Assembly (NCBI GenBank): GCA_034620365.1
Contig: JAQGEQ010000349.1
Location: 62,001 to 126,000, forward strand
Direction of reading: 5' to 3'
Length of the DNA: 64,000 bases
Source of the DNA: Pegea sp. RAD2-039
Taxonomy: Eukaryota > Chordata > Thaliacea > Salpida > Salpidae
In this document: positions 10,729 to 23,800 of the stretch, piece after piece
How the letters are laid out: the number at the start of each line of letters is the position of its first letter
How positions within the stretch are numbered: position 1 is the first letter of the stretch
Position numbers and translations under genes: made by a program
Notes under the pieces: model-generated
Told to the model about the DNA's origin: nothing
Databases searched by the model: none
The model's input: only the letters and a program-made list of their open reading frames with translations

Positions 10729-13700
10729 AGACATCGATCAGAGATCATTGAACATCAAGAAGATTATCATCGAATCGCGCGACATTTAGAAGATTTAAGA
10801 ACCATGTGTGGGATTAATGAACGAAATATCCTTATTTCAAGGTTTGTGCCCCTAAAATCTTCCGCCCCAAATATTTCCATCTCATTCCAGGTACAGTGAA
10901 TGTACCAAGTTCTTAGGACGCGTTTGTGACGTCATATCTGCTCGAGAAGACGCGATAGAACGTCTTCAAGCGTTCAGTTCCTTTCTCAATTCTTTAATTG
11001 ATAAAATCGAGCAGATGGAAGAAAAGGTCAAGGGGCGTGTGACGTCATCAGATGTTTTGACGGAGTGGCATCTCAATTTCAAAGATTTGGAAAATATTCT
11101 CGAAAAAACTAACGAGTAGGTTGATATTTGGCGGGAAATTACGAAATTAAAATGATGACGTCATCAGAAGCGGGAAAGGACTCGACTCCGTGATTCAAGC
11201 CGCCCAGTTGACGAGTTACATGATGACGTCATCAATCGATAAGCGACAGCGGACTACCGTGAAAGGACTTCTTAATCGCTTAGATGCAAGAACAGAAGTA
11301 CTTCGTTCTGACGTCATAATAAAAAAAGACCATTTTGAGGACGTGGACAGGATGTGGCAGGGCTTCATGGACAGGTGGACAGATTAGATTTGAAAAAAAT
11401 TTAAGTTTTTACCGAAAAAATTACAGAAAAGAAAGATTGCTGAAATCTATCGAAGATTTAGAAGATAAAGCGGATGATGACGTCATCATAGAACCCTTGA
11501 ATCAAGAGATCATTCAACAATTGATTCGAAAATTTGAATCTTATCAAGTGAGGAAAAGCTCTTTTTTTTTTGGTGATTTTAAAAGATCTTGGTTTCAGGA
11601 ACAACTTGATGCAAAAAAATATGAATTATCTGCATTAGAAAGTAAAGGAAGACAACTTTATGAAACTGATTCCAGCCAAAAAGCTCTTATTCTTGGTGAG
11701 TGATGACGTCATCAGTTGGTATTCATTTTTAGATATTTAAAATGTTTTATTCAAAGTGTTTGTAACAGGATATCACATTTAACTTGATTACTTTTTTTCT
11801 ATCTCTAATTATTACATCAGATGAAGTAAAAAATTTATTACTTTAAATTCTTTAATCAATAAATATTACATTTGCTTTAACAAATCTTATCTCCATAGAA
11901 AACTTCTAAAATGAAATTTTAAAACAAAAATATTATCAAAATATTCCTAAAGACTATTTTGTAAATAAAAAATATAAAAATATTTAGATTTGAGAAAAGT
12001 TATTTTCAAATTTGTTGGGTTTTTGAATGAACCAATCAGAAGCGTTCTAGAACTTCAATTGAAAACTATTTATTTGTTTTATTGGGTTTACAGAACAACT
12101 GAAATACGTTCAAAACATGTTTGAGGAAACCCACGAACTAATTATTGAGCAATTAGAGAAGTTTGCAAGCGTGACGTCACAAGTTCGCGATTATGAACAA
12201 GTGCGTGACGTAGTCGCTCGAACTCTACAAAACGCTGAAGCGATTGTGACGTCAGCAGAAAAGCAACAAAATTTCAATGCTGATGAAGTGAAACGTCATC
12301 AAGCAAAACTAGAAGTACGTCATCACGTGATGACGTCATATATGTTGATGACGTCATGTCTACAGATGCTGAAAAAAGAACTTGAGGAGAAACAAGCTTT
12401 GATGGACAGTTTAAGTGAAAAAGGCAAAATTGCGATTAACGGGTCCAAAGGACATTTTGGGGCGCAAATAACTGGTCAGAATGTCGAGCAACAAATTGAA
12501 CATCTCATCGACAGGTATAAGCGGTGATGACGTCATCAGCTGTTTGTTAATGACGTCATCGATGTAGATATTTGGATGTTTCGGATAAAGTCGAAGAAAT
12601 TGGAGAAAGTTTTAGTGAGCAGCTATTACTTTGGAAAGAGTTGACTCGTGTTGATGACAACATCGATGAATGGATGACGTCATCAGTAAATGAAATGAAT
12701 GCGTCATTATCAACTCTTGATGACGTCATCAAGTTGCAATCAAAATTGGCTAAAATCAAAGAAGAGCTTGCTGAGTGAGTTGATCACGTGTCTTGTCATG
12801 TGATGACGTCATCATGTGTTTAGAAAAAAACAAATGTATGACGTCATTGAGAGCCAAATGGAGGAGATCCAAAAAAGTCGGAGGAGATTTGGGGTCGGGG
12901 AGATGTTAGAGATTATTCAGATCAGTGACAACATCAAATCGAAATTAGAAAAATCCGCAAACGTCTATCGACAGGTTGATGACGTCACATGTTTCGTGTG
13001 GTTGTTACGTCATCGTGTGTGTAGGCAAAGAGCAAGATGGAAGATTTTAACTCGCAGAGGACGATGTTGGAATCTTATATCGATCAACTGATTGATTGGA
13101 TGGAACATAAAAACCTTTTTCTGATGAACATCCACAAAAATCTCAAAGTTGACAACTTGAAGAAAGCACGAGTACGTCACGTGCTTGTGACGTCATCATC
13201 AATATGACGTCATCGTTTGCAGGATGTTAATTCTGAGCTTCTATCTCATCATGATGACATTGAATCCTCTAAAGAGCATCTTAACAGTCTCTGTCGGAAG
13301 TATCATATGACGTCAGAGTTGTCATCACTACAAGAAAAAGTCACTAACCTAGCTGGGCGTTATGACGTCATCATCAAATTCTCTGCAAAAGGTTGGTGTA
13401 GTGTGGATGACGTCATTATTGATGATGACGTCATTGTTTTTAGTGCTGGAAGATCTGATGAAGGATTTAGAAGAGAGGTTTAATTCATCTGTGACTGATT
13501 TTTATACTTGGCTCACTGCAGCAAAAGATCTAGTCTCGCTGTGTGTCGTGACGTCAGAAGATGACGTCATCACTATCGAAGAAAAACTAAAGGTTGATTG
13601 TGAAGATGTCTTGAGTGACATTTGTCAATCTGTTTGCTTTTATCTGATTAGAAGATGGAAGATTTTACTGATAGGCTATCTGAAGGTAAAGATATTGTTG

Positions 13701-14874
13701 GAAAGGTTGTGGAATCAGGGGACATTTGCTCCCAATCTAATCTTCAAAAAAATGAGAATGATTCGATCCAACAGCAAGTCCTGGAAGTTGGGAATTCTTG
13801 GAGGATTTTTAATTTGAATTTTCAGGTGATCTCTTAGGTGTTTTATGTTGATCTTTTTAACGTCTTCTTGATGTAGGATGAGATTGATTGCTTGGAGACA
13901 TCTTTGGATGTGATGAGGAATTTAGATGGAAGTCGGAAGGAGATTGAAAAAGATTTAAAGATGTTGGAAGCTGAATTTGATAAAGAAAATCGAAATCAAG
14001 ATTTGCTAGAAGAGAAAATCTCACAACTCGAAAATTTGAAAGTAAAAAAAATAATAAAAATAAATAAACATTAAAAAATCAAATTTGAAAACAGTTCTTG
14101 TTGTTTATACTAAAAATACAAATATTTAAATCAGAGATTTTCAACAACAACTTCTTCACATCAATTTTTTATATTTTTTCAACAAATTTCTAAAAATTCG
14201 GATTTTAAGACTAGAAATCATTAAGGGGATTAATTTAGGTCTTATCATATTATTAAAAGTCATGATATCCATTTCAAAACTAATCTGAGACTTAAATAAA
14301 GATTACATAAAAAAAAAATCCCCTAAAAAGTTACTTTATTACAGAAAATAAACAAAAATTTGAAAATGAAAGAAAAAGAAATTGATAATTTTCAAGATCA
14401 AAGTTATCAATTAATTGAACCATCTGATTCACAACCAAACAAAACATCACGACGTACACATGACGTCATCAACTTCTATCACCAACTCTGCAAAAAAGTG
14501 AAGGTAATGATGACGTAAGCAAAGACATCATTTTAAGAGTGATTGAATCATAGGAGCGATTACGTCACTGCGAGCAAGATGTTGCTGATTACCAACAATA
14601 TGAAGAAGGAGTTAAATCGTTCAGGTCGCGTCTTAGTTCAGTTGAACGCAAATTAGATGATTATGACGTCACTACGCTCGATCGCGTCGATTTAGAATCC
14701 AGGTGAATTCAGCTGGATCTGATGCAGTTATGACGTCATGATTTTTAGATCGCGAGAAATTGAAGGTTTACAACAGCGTCATCGTGAGGAAGAAGTCCAA
14801 TTGAATGTGATGTTCGGTCGAGCGGAACGAGTTAGCGAAAGTATCACGTGTGAAGGAAGGAATGAGATTTATAG
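10729..14874 (+). other. Nesprin-like gene, exons 1-17
   Basis: Exons by splice site and phase: 10729-10841, 10891-11115, 11168-11374, 11427-11547, 11599-11695, 12094-12314, 12366-12514, 12568-12774, 12824-12974, 13025-13171, 13223-13391, 13444-13592, 13652-13825, 13877-14041, 14345-14503, 14554-14702, 14749-14874. Coiled-coil/spectrin-type helices throughout. Several exons carry in-frame palindromes, such as MMTSS in exon 3 and DDVII in exon 4. The intron 12315-12365 is 51 nt and open in frame, so retention would keep the frame. Introns 11696-12093 and 14042-14344 are longer and hold only AT-rich sequence. Confidence 0.75.
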
Positions 14875-17800
14875 GTTTGTTGAAATCTTCTCACTTCGAG
14901 AGAGTTTGTATGAGAGTAGCATCCTCTAATAGTCCTGTTGAGATGAAGATAAGTCACGTGGTCATCATCACCTAGCAAAATCATAATTTTTTTGTTGATT
15001 TTTCAACTAAATTTTTGTTTATAAACAAAAAAATTGATTTATGAAAGTTGCAATTTTTTTAAAATCTTTTAGAAATTTGAAAAAATTATTTTAATTTTAA
15101 AGAATCTTGTAAAAAAAGCTTTTCTTAAAAAGTTGAAATCTTAAAAAAATGTTTTTTTAAATATTATCTAATGTTTCTACTTTAAAAATAATAAATTTAA
15201 ATATCAAAATATTTTATAAAATTTTTTTTTATCAACTTTATATTAAGAGATTGTTTATAAACTAAACGTTTACAATTTTCACAATATTTTTAACAATTCA
15301 TTTTGTTGTTTGTAAATATTCAAATTTTCAAACAACATTTTTGAAACTAAATAACTTTTTTTTAATTTTCAAATTTTCACTCAAAGAATAGAAAACTTAC
15401 ATCTGTTTAATTACATAATTTCAATTTCAAAAACCAATTTTTTCCTAAACTACAAATACTTATATTTTGTAATCAACTTTTTCATGTAATTATTTACTTA
15501 GGATTAAGCAGTATTCTAAAAACGGATTTTTAATCAATTTTTCTGTTTTTCTACATCAACTTTTTGTTCAATTTTTCCAATAACAGCCGAAGACATAAAA
15601 ACTTTTTGAAAATTTAACTCCTAATAAAATACTCTTTCAAAATTCTAGTGAAAAAAATCTAAAAATCCGTAATTTATTCATTTATTCATTTATTTATTAA
15701 TTTATTCATTTATTTATTCATTTATTTATTCATTTATTCATTTATTCATTTATTCATTTATTCATTTATTCATTTATTCATTTATTCATTTATTCATTTA
15801 TTCATTTATTCATTTATTCATTTATTCATTTATTCATTTATTCATTTATTCATTTATTCATTTATTCATTTATTCATTTATTCATTTATTCATTTATTCA
15901 TTTATTCATTTATTCATTTATTCATTTATTCATTTATTCATTTATTCATTTATTCATTTATTCATTTATTCATTTATTCATTTATTCATTTATTCATTTA
16001 TTCATTTATTCATTTATTCATTTATTCATTTATTCATTTATTCATTTATTCATTTATTCATTTATTCATTTATTCATTTATTCATTTATTCATTTATTCA
16101 TTTATTCATTTATTCATTTATTCATTTATTCATTTATTCATTTATTCATTTATTCATTTATTCATTTATTCATTTATTCATTTATTCATTTATTCATTTA
16201 TTCATTTATTCATTTATTCATTTATTCATTTATTCATTTATTCATTTATTCATTTATTCATTTATTCATTTATTCATTTATTCATTTATTCATTTATTCA
16301 TTTATTCATTTATTCATTTATTCATTTATTCATTTATTCATTTATTCATTTATTCATTTATTCATTTATTCATTTATTCATTTATTCATTTATTCATTTA
16401 TTCATTCATTCATTTATTCATTTATTCATTCATTTATTTATTCATTTATTCATTTATTCATTCATTTATTTATTCATTTATTTATTCATTTATTTATTCA
16501 TTTATTTATTTATTCATTTATTTATTCATTCATTTATTTATTTATTCATTTATTTATTAAAATCTAAAATAATTTTTCCAGATGTATGAATGAAATCAAA
16601 GAAAAGTTTGATAATATTTCTGACGTCATCAACTCGCAACAAGTCACGTGTGAAACTCGACTTTCTGATTGGCTACAATTTGAACAATCACATAATGAGC
16701 TGATCACGTGGTTGGACGAAAACTTCGAGCTGTTTGCCGGTCGTCCAATCCTAGTCAATGACCTCAAGGACAAAGAAGTACAATTAGACAAATACAGGTG
16801 AGCTCAAAGTGACGTCATCAAGATCTTGATGTAATGACGTCATTAACAGTTTAATTGCTGCTGATGTGACGTCACATGCTGACGTCATTGAGTCTCTCCG
16901 CGCTGGAGCGGAACGTTTGGGGCGCCACGAAGATTTTGAGGTGAGATTTCAGTCTATGATGACGTCACTGTCTTCAATATGACGTCATCAGATTGTTGAA
17001 GAGCGATATTGTGACGTCAAAGTAAGCGCCACTGAGCGTCTAGAAGAATTGACGTCATGGGTTCGAGAACATGAAGAATATTATGAGGCATCTAGTGACG
17101 TCATCAGCTGGATTCAATCAGCAAAAGAAGAATTAAATCGCTGGAATGACGTCACTAGTGACGAAAAGGAAGAAGTACAAAAGAAATTACAGAAAATTCA
17201 GGTTGATGACGTCATCTACATCAGCTGATTCTTATGACGTTCATCCGCAGAGCTTAAAAGCGACACGTAGTCATGGACGACAAAAGTTAGATGCTGCTGT
17301 TGATATAGGAGGTCACGTGATGGAAAATACAGCTGAAAGTGGAAGTGACGTCATCAAAGCTGAGCTGGAAAGGTGAGATATAAATGACGTCACCTAAGCA
17401 ACTTTTGATGATGTCACCATTAACCAATAAGATTCTTGATAAATTATAAATTGGTGACGTCATAGAAATTATCAATAGATGACGTGATGGTAAGCAAATT
17501 GTTTCTATGACGTCATCATAAGCTGCTGATGATTTGAAGTTTTGGTTCTGATGACGTCATTTGTAGTTTGAAATTGGACTGGAGAAGTTGGGACAGAAAT
17601 TTGGTGGAGACTGAAATTTTTTTGGAATCTAAATTTGCGCAATTAACAAAATACGAAGAGAGTTTCGGGATTGAGTTTGAAGCTCTTTCAAAATCCCTAC
17701 ATCATCTCGCATCTCGACTTGATGACGTCAACATCGGACAACTGGATGAAGAAGACTTATCTAGTGATCCTGTATCTACAACAGCAATCTTGAAAAAATG

Positions 17801-20800
17801 CCAGGTGACGTCAAAACTGATGACGTCATCTTTTTATGACTTTATTGGTAGGTTTTAAGTGGTAAGTTGAAAGACTTACAAGATGACGTCATGACGTTAA
17901 AAGCGCGATTGAATAATATTTGTCGCAATTATCAGAACGAACAAGTAAATAAATTATCAAAAGAAGTAACTTTCACAATTCAAAGGTAAAAGTTGACATT
18001 TTTCACTCCAAAAAATTAATCTTTCTAATTTGTTAATTAGATTTGAACAAGCGCGTTCCAAAGCGATTAAACGCGAAAAAGAATGCGAGAAAAGCTTGCA
18101 GGAAAACTTCGCGACGGCTGTACGCGATTTTGAAGCTTGGGTAAAAAGCAAAAAAGAAGTTGTTTACAAATACAGTGAAATGTCAGGCAACCACGAGACA
18201 GCTGTAGAAAAACTCCGACATTTACAAGTAATCACTCAAATAGCTTTCATGACGTCATATGACACGATTTGATGACGTCACAGGCGCTTTTAAATTCCAT
18301 GGAAGAGGGTCAAACGAAGATCAACTCTGTTGCAAACTCTAGTGATTGTTTAATCGCGGTTCTTGGTAACGATGGAAACGTGAAACAACAAACAAAAGCG
18401 TCACGTGATTTATGGAAAAATATGTTTTCGTTGCTGCAGGTATGTTGATGACGTCATAATCGCGTAAATTCTATATTTGAAACTACAGGAGAAGGAACAG
18501 AACTTACGGAATTATGTAGAACAGCTTGAAGATATCGATTCAAACGCGCAAGCCATGGTTACGTGGATTGATGACGTCACAGCGCGTTTCGAAGCCGAAA
18601 ACGGTTTAAAAGCGACAATAGGTCTCAAAAAATCGCAATTCCACGCGCTACAGGTAAATGATGATGACGTCACAACTGATTACGTCATAATAATCTTGAT
18701 GTAGTCGCTGATGGAGGAAATTCATGATCATCAATATAAGTTTGATCGTTTGAAACGAAAAACTCAAAGAGCGGGAAGTCACGTGGAAATATCGCGCGTA
18801 AATCAGTTGCTAACGCGATATCACGTGACCAGCAAGCAACTACAGGTTGGTGACGTCATCACGTGGTGTATCGCGTTACTATGACATCATCACATGTTAG
18901 GAGGCTGTGAAACGAAGCGAGCAATATTTGATGGAGCATCAGATCTTCCAAGAGAGTCTTGTGGATTGTGGAGAGTCTTTAGATGATCTGAATCTTCGAA
19001 TGGAATCTTATTCGAGTCTTATGGGAGGAAGAAGCATGTTGGAGCAACGTTTAAATAAATTCGATGAATTAATTTCAACTTCTCAAGATGTTGAGATCAA
19101 GATCAACTTCTTACAAGGTGATGACGTCATGTGATGTCATGTTTATGCTGATGACGTCATTTTAGGTCGCGGAGAAAAGATTTTACCTTCGACGTCATTG
19201 AAAGGACGAAATGCGATTGAGAGAGAAATTGAGAGGATTGAAAAATGTTGGAAGGAGTTCAGATCTTCATCTGAGATCAACAGGTAAAGATCAACATCTT
19301 CCGAAAGATCAAAATCTTCAGAAAGATCAGAATCTTCCGAAAGATCAAAATCTTCTGAAAGATCAAAATCTTCCGAAAGATCAGAATCTTCTGAAAAATC
19401 AAAATCTTCTGAAAGATCAAAATCTTCTGAAAGATCAAAATCTTCTGAAAGATCAAAATCTTTTGAAAGATCAGAATCTTTTGAAAGATCAACATCTTCT
19501 GAAAGATCAGAATTTTCTGAAATATAAATAATCAAATTTTATCTTACAGATCGAAGCTGACATCTTCGATTGGAGCTTGGATTGAGTATCAGGAGTGTCT
19601 TGCAGATGCTCAAGATTGGATTCAAAGGACACAAATCTTCATCAACAAAGAAAAAGAAGCGATGCGTCACGAAGTATGACGTCACCCATCTGTAGTGATG
19701 ACGTCACTGACTTTTTTGTGAGCAGAACGACTTGGGTGTGACGTCAGCATTTGGAAATTTGGAAAAGTTTCGAAATTTATCGAAGGAAGTGACGTCACAA
19801 GCGGTTTTGATCGAGCACTGCCACCAAGTGGCGACGAAGATTGGTGACATGACAGGAGATCGAAGTGGGACGCGATTGTCGCACGCCGAACTTCGAGAAT
19901 CTTATCAAGAAATCGCTAATCAAATACAAGGTGTGACGTCATCACACGATTTTCGTAATCGATTTTTTTGATGACGTCACTAATCATGATGACGTCACAG
20001 TGCTGTTAGATGAAGCAGAAGCATCAGCTGAAACTACAAAGACCTACAATGAAGCTCTTCACGTCTTCAGCAGCTGGTTTCAGGAAAAACCGCACGAACT
20101 ATTCAAACTTTCCGACCAATCAGTGAACAGAACGAAGTTAGAAGAAAATTTAAAGGTTGTTGTTGTTGTCATGGCAACCGATGACGATTACTAATAATGA
20201 TGTCATAGATGCTGCATCAGATCAAGGAAAATCTAGGCGAGGGTGAAGAGAAATTGAAGCAAGCTTTTATAGCTGGTAAAAAAAGTTCCTCTCAAGATAA
20301 AGGAATCAAACAACAGCTTCAAGTGAGTTACGTGACGTTTGTGACGTCATTCGTGACGTCATGTAATTTGTAGAATCTGAAAGAGGAATGGAACTTCTAT
20401 AAAAAGTCATTAGTAAACACGATTGATGACGTCACTGGTTGCCTTGGTGAAAATCGCAAGTTTGAACAACTTTTAAAAGAATTTGCTGATTGGTTATTGA
20501 AAATAGAAAAAGCGCCAGAAAACGATGTGAGTATGACGTCATCAGTTATGATTTGATTGTTGTCATGGGAATTTTTAGATGGAGTTGACTTGTGTTTTGG
20601 AAACTAATAAAAAACAATTAGAAAGATTTGAATGTTTTGCTGATGAAGTTGGTGAGATGAGAAAAAAGTTGGAAAAATTGAATAAAACTGCTCAACATTT
20701 GTTAGAAACTTGTCCACCACTAGATGGCAGTGTTAGCAAGGAGGTCTGTGGATTAAAAGAGTCTTTGAAAGACTTTGAAAGATCTGAATTGTTTTTTAGG

Positions 20801-23800
20801 CAACTAATTTAAGTTCTCGTTATCAAACACTATCTGTAAAATGTCAGAAGAAATTGAGGAAGATGCAGATAGGGATCAAATCTCAGATCAAGTTCCAGGA
20901 AGTCTCTGATGATTTTGATAATTGGCTCACTACTGCTACTGACCGATTCACAAATGCTCTTTCACTTCATGATGCTAAAGTAAGATCAACTTCATCTTTC
21001 TAATTCATCTTTTAATCTCTCGATAAAATTTTCCTTTTACTGATCTCTTGGTGATCTTCTTCATGTTGAGATCTGTTCTCCACTTGCCTCTTGGTAAGTT
21101 GAGTAGATCTCCATACATCAATATTTTGACGTCTACCGCGCGCGTCACTACACTACCTTGTTGCTATGGTAGAAGGAAGCCTAGACAGAAAATGGACAAT
21201 CTAATGACCTCAACATCTCTGTCCCAGGTCTTGGACCACGTCACCAATTATTAGATCTCCACTGTAAGTTGAGTAGATCTCCATACATCAATATTTTGAC
21301 GTCTATCCGATCGCGCGTCACTACACTACCTTGTTGCTATGGTAGAAGGAAGCCTAGACAGAAAATGGACAATCTAATGACCTCAACATCTCTGTCCCAG
21401 GTCCCTGGACCACGTCACCAATTATTAGATCTCCACTATAATAAAAACGAAGTGATATATGAGAGGGTAGTATGAGGTTTGTTTCAGTGATAAGATGGAT
21501 TAGAGATTAAACAGAAGAGAGTTTTGTTCGCGTGGGTTGGAAGGTGTAGTGTGTCACGAGGTAGAAGGTGCCCCTGAATATCAATAAATAGTTTTGTGAA
21601 AAATCAAGGACCATAAGAGTAAATTGAGACAGAAAATTTCCCAGGTCACAGGTCTTCTGATCTTCTTCTGATCTTCTTCTGATCTTCTTCTGATCTTCTT
21701 CTGATCTTCTTCTGATCTTCTTCTGATCTTCTTCTGATCTTCTTCTGATCTTCTTCTGATCTTCTTCTGATCTTCTTCTGATCTTCTTCTGATCTTCTTC
21801 TGATCTTCTTCTGATCTTCTTCTGATCTTCTTCTGATCTTCTTCTGATCTTCTTCTGATCTTCTTCTGATCTTCTTCTGATCTTCTTCTGATCTTCTTCT
21901 GATCTTCTTCTGATCTTCTTCTGATCTTCTTCTGATCTTCTTCTGATCTTCTTCTGATCTTCTTCTGATCTTCTTCTGATCTTCTTCTGATCTTCTTCTG
22001 ATCTTCTTCTGATCTTCTTCTGATCTTCTTCTGATCTTCTTCTGATCTTCTTCTGATCTTCTTCTGATCTTCTTCTGATCTTCTTCTGATCTTCTTCTGA
22101 TCTTCTTCTGATCTTCTTCCCATCTTTCTTCAGGACAATCACGAACGTCTCGAAGAACTCCTGACAGAGTTTGAAGATCACAAACAGAATCTGACTGAAC
22201 TTTCAGAAAAAGCCGGAAAGATGATGAGTCTTCTGGATGGGAGTATCCACTCAGAAATCCAGACTCAGATCAACTCTCAACATGACGATTTTCAGGTGAC
22301 GTCACTGATGACGTCATCATCAAATTTTCATGGAAGTTTTCTTCACAGGAGCTTTACATTAAGATTCAAAATTTCCAACGTGGTTTGAGTCGTGACTTGT
22401 TACATCACCGTGCTTACGTCACAGCACTAAAGACCCTTGACACGTGGTTAGATGACGTCATCAAGAAAGTTGAAGTGAATCCGAAAGTGAACTTTGAACT
22501 TTTTGAGAAGAAATCGGAATTATCAAGGTGACGTCATCAATATTATCAAGGATGAAGTATGAATGACGTCATCATGTAGATATATCGGACTTGAAGAAGA
22601 AGTGGGAAAATATGGTGAAAAACTGAATGACGTCATCAATAAGTCAACTCGTATCCAAGCAACTACGTCATTGAACACGTCACGTGACATTGAAATGCTG
22701 AAAGCGAAATATGATCACGTGTTAGAATTGATACGTGACAAAATCGAAGGAATGAAAGCAAAAGTTAGTGATGACGTCATTATTTTAAAGTTGCAATGAC
22801 GTCATTACGTTTTGATAGGTTAAAACTCATCAAGATTATTATGACGTCATTCAATCGGGCGAAAAATGGCTTTTATCAAAATCATCTCAAATAATGATGA
22901 CGTCATCAAAGGTAAAACAGAGTGTTGACGTCACAAGCGCGTGACTAATTTGAAATCTGTATTTTGAAGGATTTTTCAACTTCTACGGAGTCGAATTTAG
23001 AAGAGTTGGAAGAGTTGATGAGAAATTATGACGCAATCCGTAATGAAGTCATCAATTTTAAAGAGGAAATGACGTCAGCAGAAAAGCGCGGGAAAAATTT
23101 AATTGATGAATATGAGCCAGAAGATCGTGATGAAATAGAAGCTATTGTTGCTAAGCAACTAGCAAGTTTAAAAGTGAGTTTTCAGTGATGACGTCATCAT
23201 CACTTAGTGACGTCACTCATTACAGACAACTTATGAAACTGTAGAAGGGTCGGCTAGCCAATTAGTTCAAAGCTTGTCTGACGTCATCAACAAGTTCTAT
23301 GACGTCAGTTTGAAAGTGACTCAGTTGAAGACGTGGTTAAATGAAAAAAGAACAACTGCTCGAATGATGACGTCATTACCACCTACGTCATCATCGGAAG
23401 CAAGAGACAGGAGTAGAAGCTTGTCAAATATGGTTCAAGAGATCAGAGGTAATTGATTGGGGCGTATTGGGGACCCCTTTTTTTATGTTCTTATTTATAG
23501 AAAAAGAGGAAAGTGTCTTTGGGGAGCTCTCTAAATCTTCTCAAGTGGAATCACTCGCTGAAGATTTACGAAATTGTAAAGATGAAGTCTCAAACCTCCT
23601 TGATCTTTCATCTAAACATGAAGATAGTTGGAAGACAACAGACATCTTATTAACAGAGATCAAGGTATATTGTGATGACGTCATAGTGATGACGTCATGC
23701 TCTTGTAATCTAGGATTGGTTGATGGAGAATGAGATTGAAATCAGTGAAATGGAACGAACACCGAATGATGCCTCATTTGCATCCGCAAGACACAATTTT

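Larger units (their letters stand above)
20980..22133. other. Repeat-rich 1.15-kb intron
   Basis: Holds a 170-bp tandem duplication, a dispersed element shared with the intron at 27870-28415, and an 11-bp minisatellite, each listed separately. No exon was found between the donor after 20979 and the acceptor CTTCAG at 22133. Confidence 0.8.

Noticed and set aside
15671..16560. CRISPR-like regular repeat
   Set aside because: Simple 8-bp satellite with no spacers, in a eukaryotic intron.
17373..17566. Extra small exon near 17460-17484
   Set aside because: Has splice-like borders but contains an in-frame stop; exons 17251-17372 and 17567-17804 already join in phase.
19143..19535. Open frames DLSEDFDLSED (minus) and LLKDQN (plus)
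   Set aside because: Artefacts of the 18-bp minisatellite, open on both strands at once.
21507..22181. Minus-strand open frame repeating KKIRRRSEEDQ
   Set aside because: Pure product of an 11-bp tandem repeat without stop codons; no flanking exons or domains, and it lies in an intron of the plus-strand gene.
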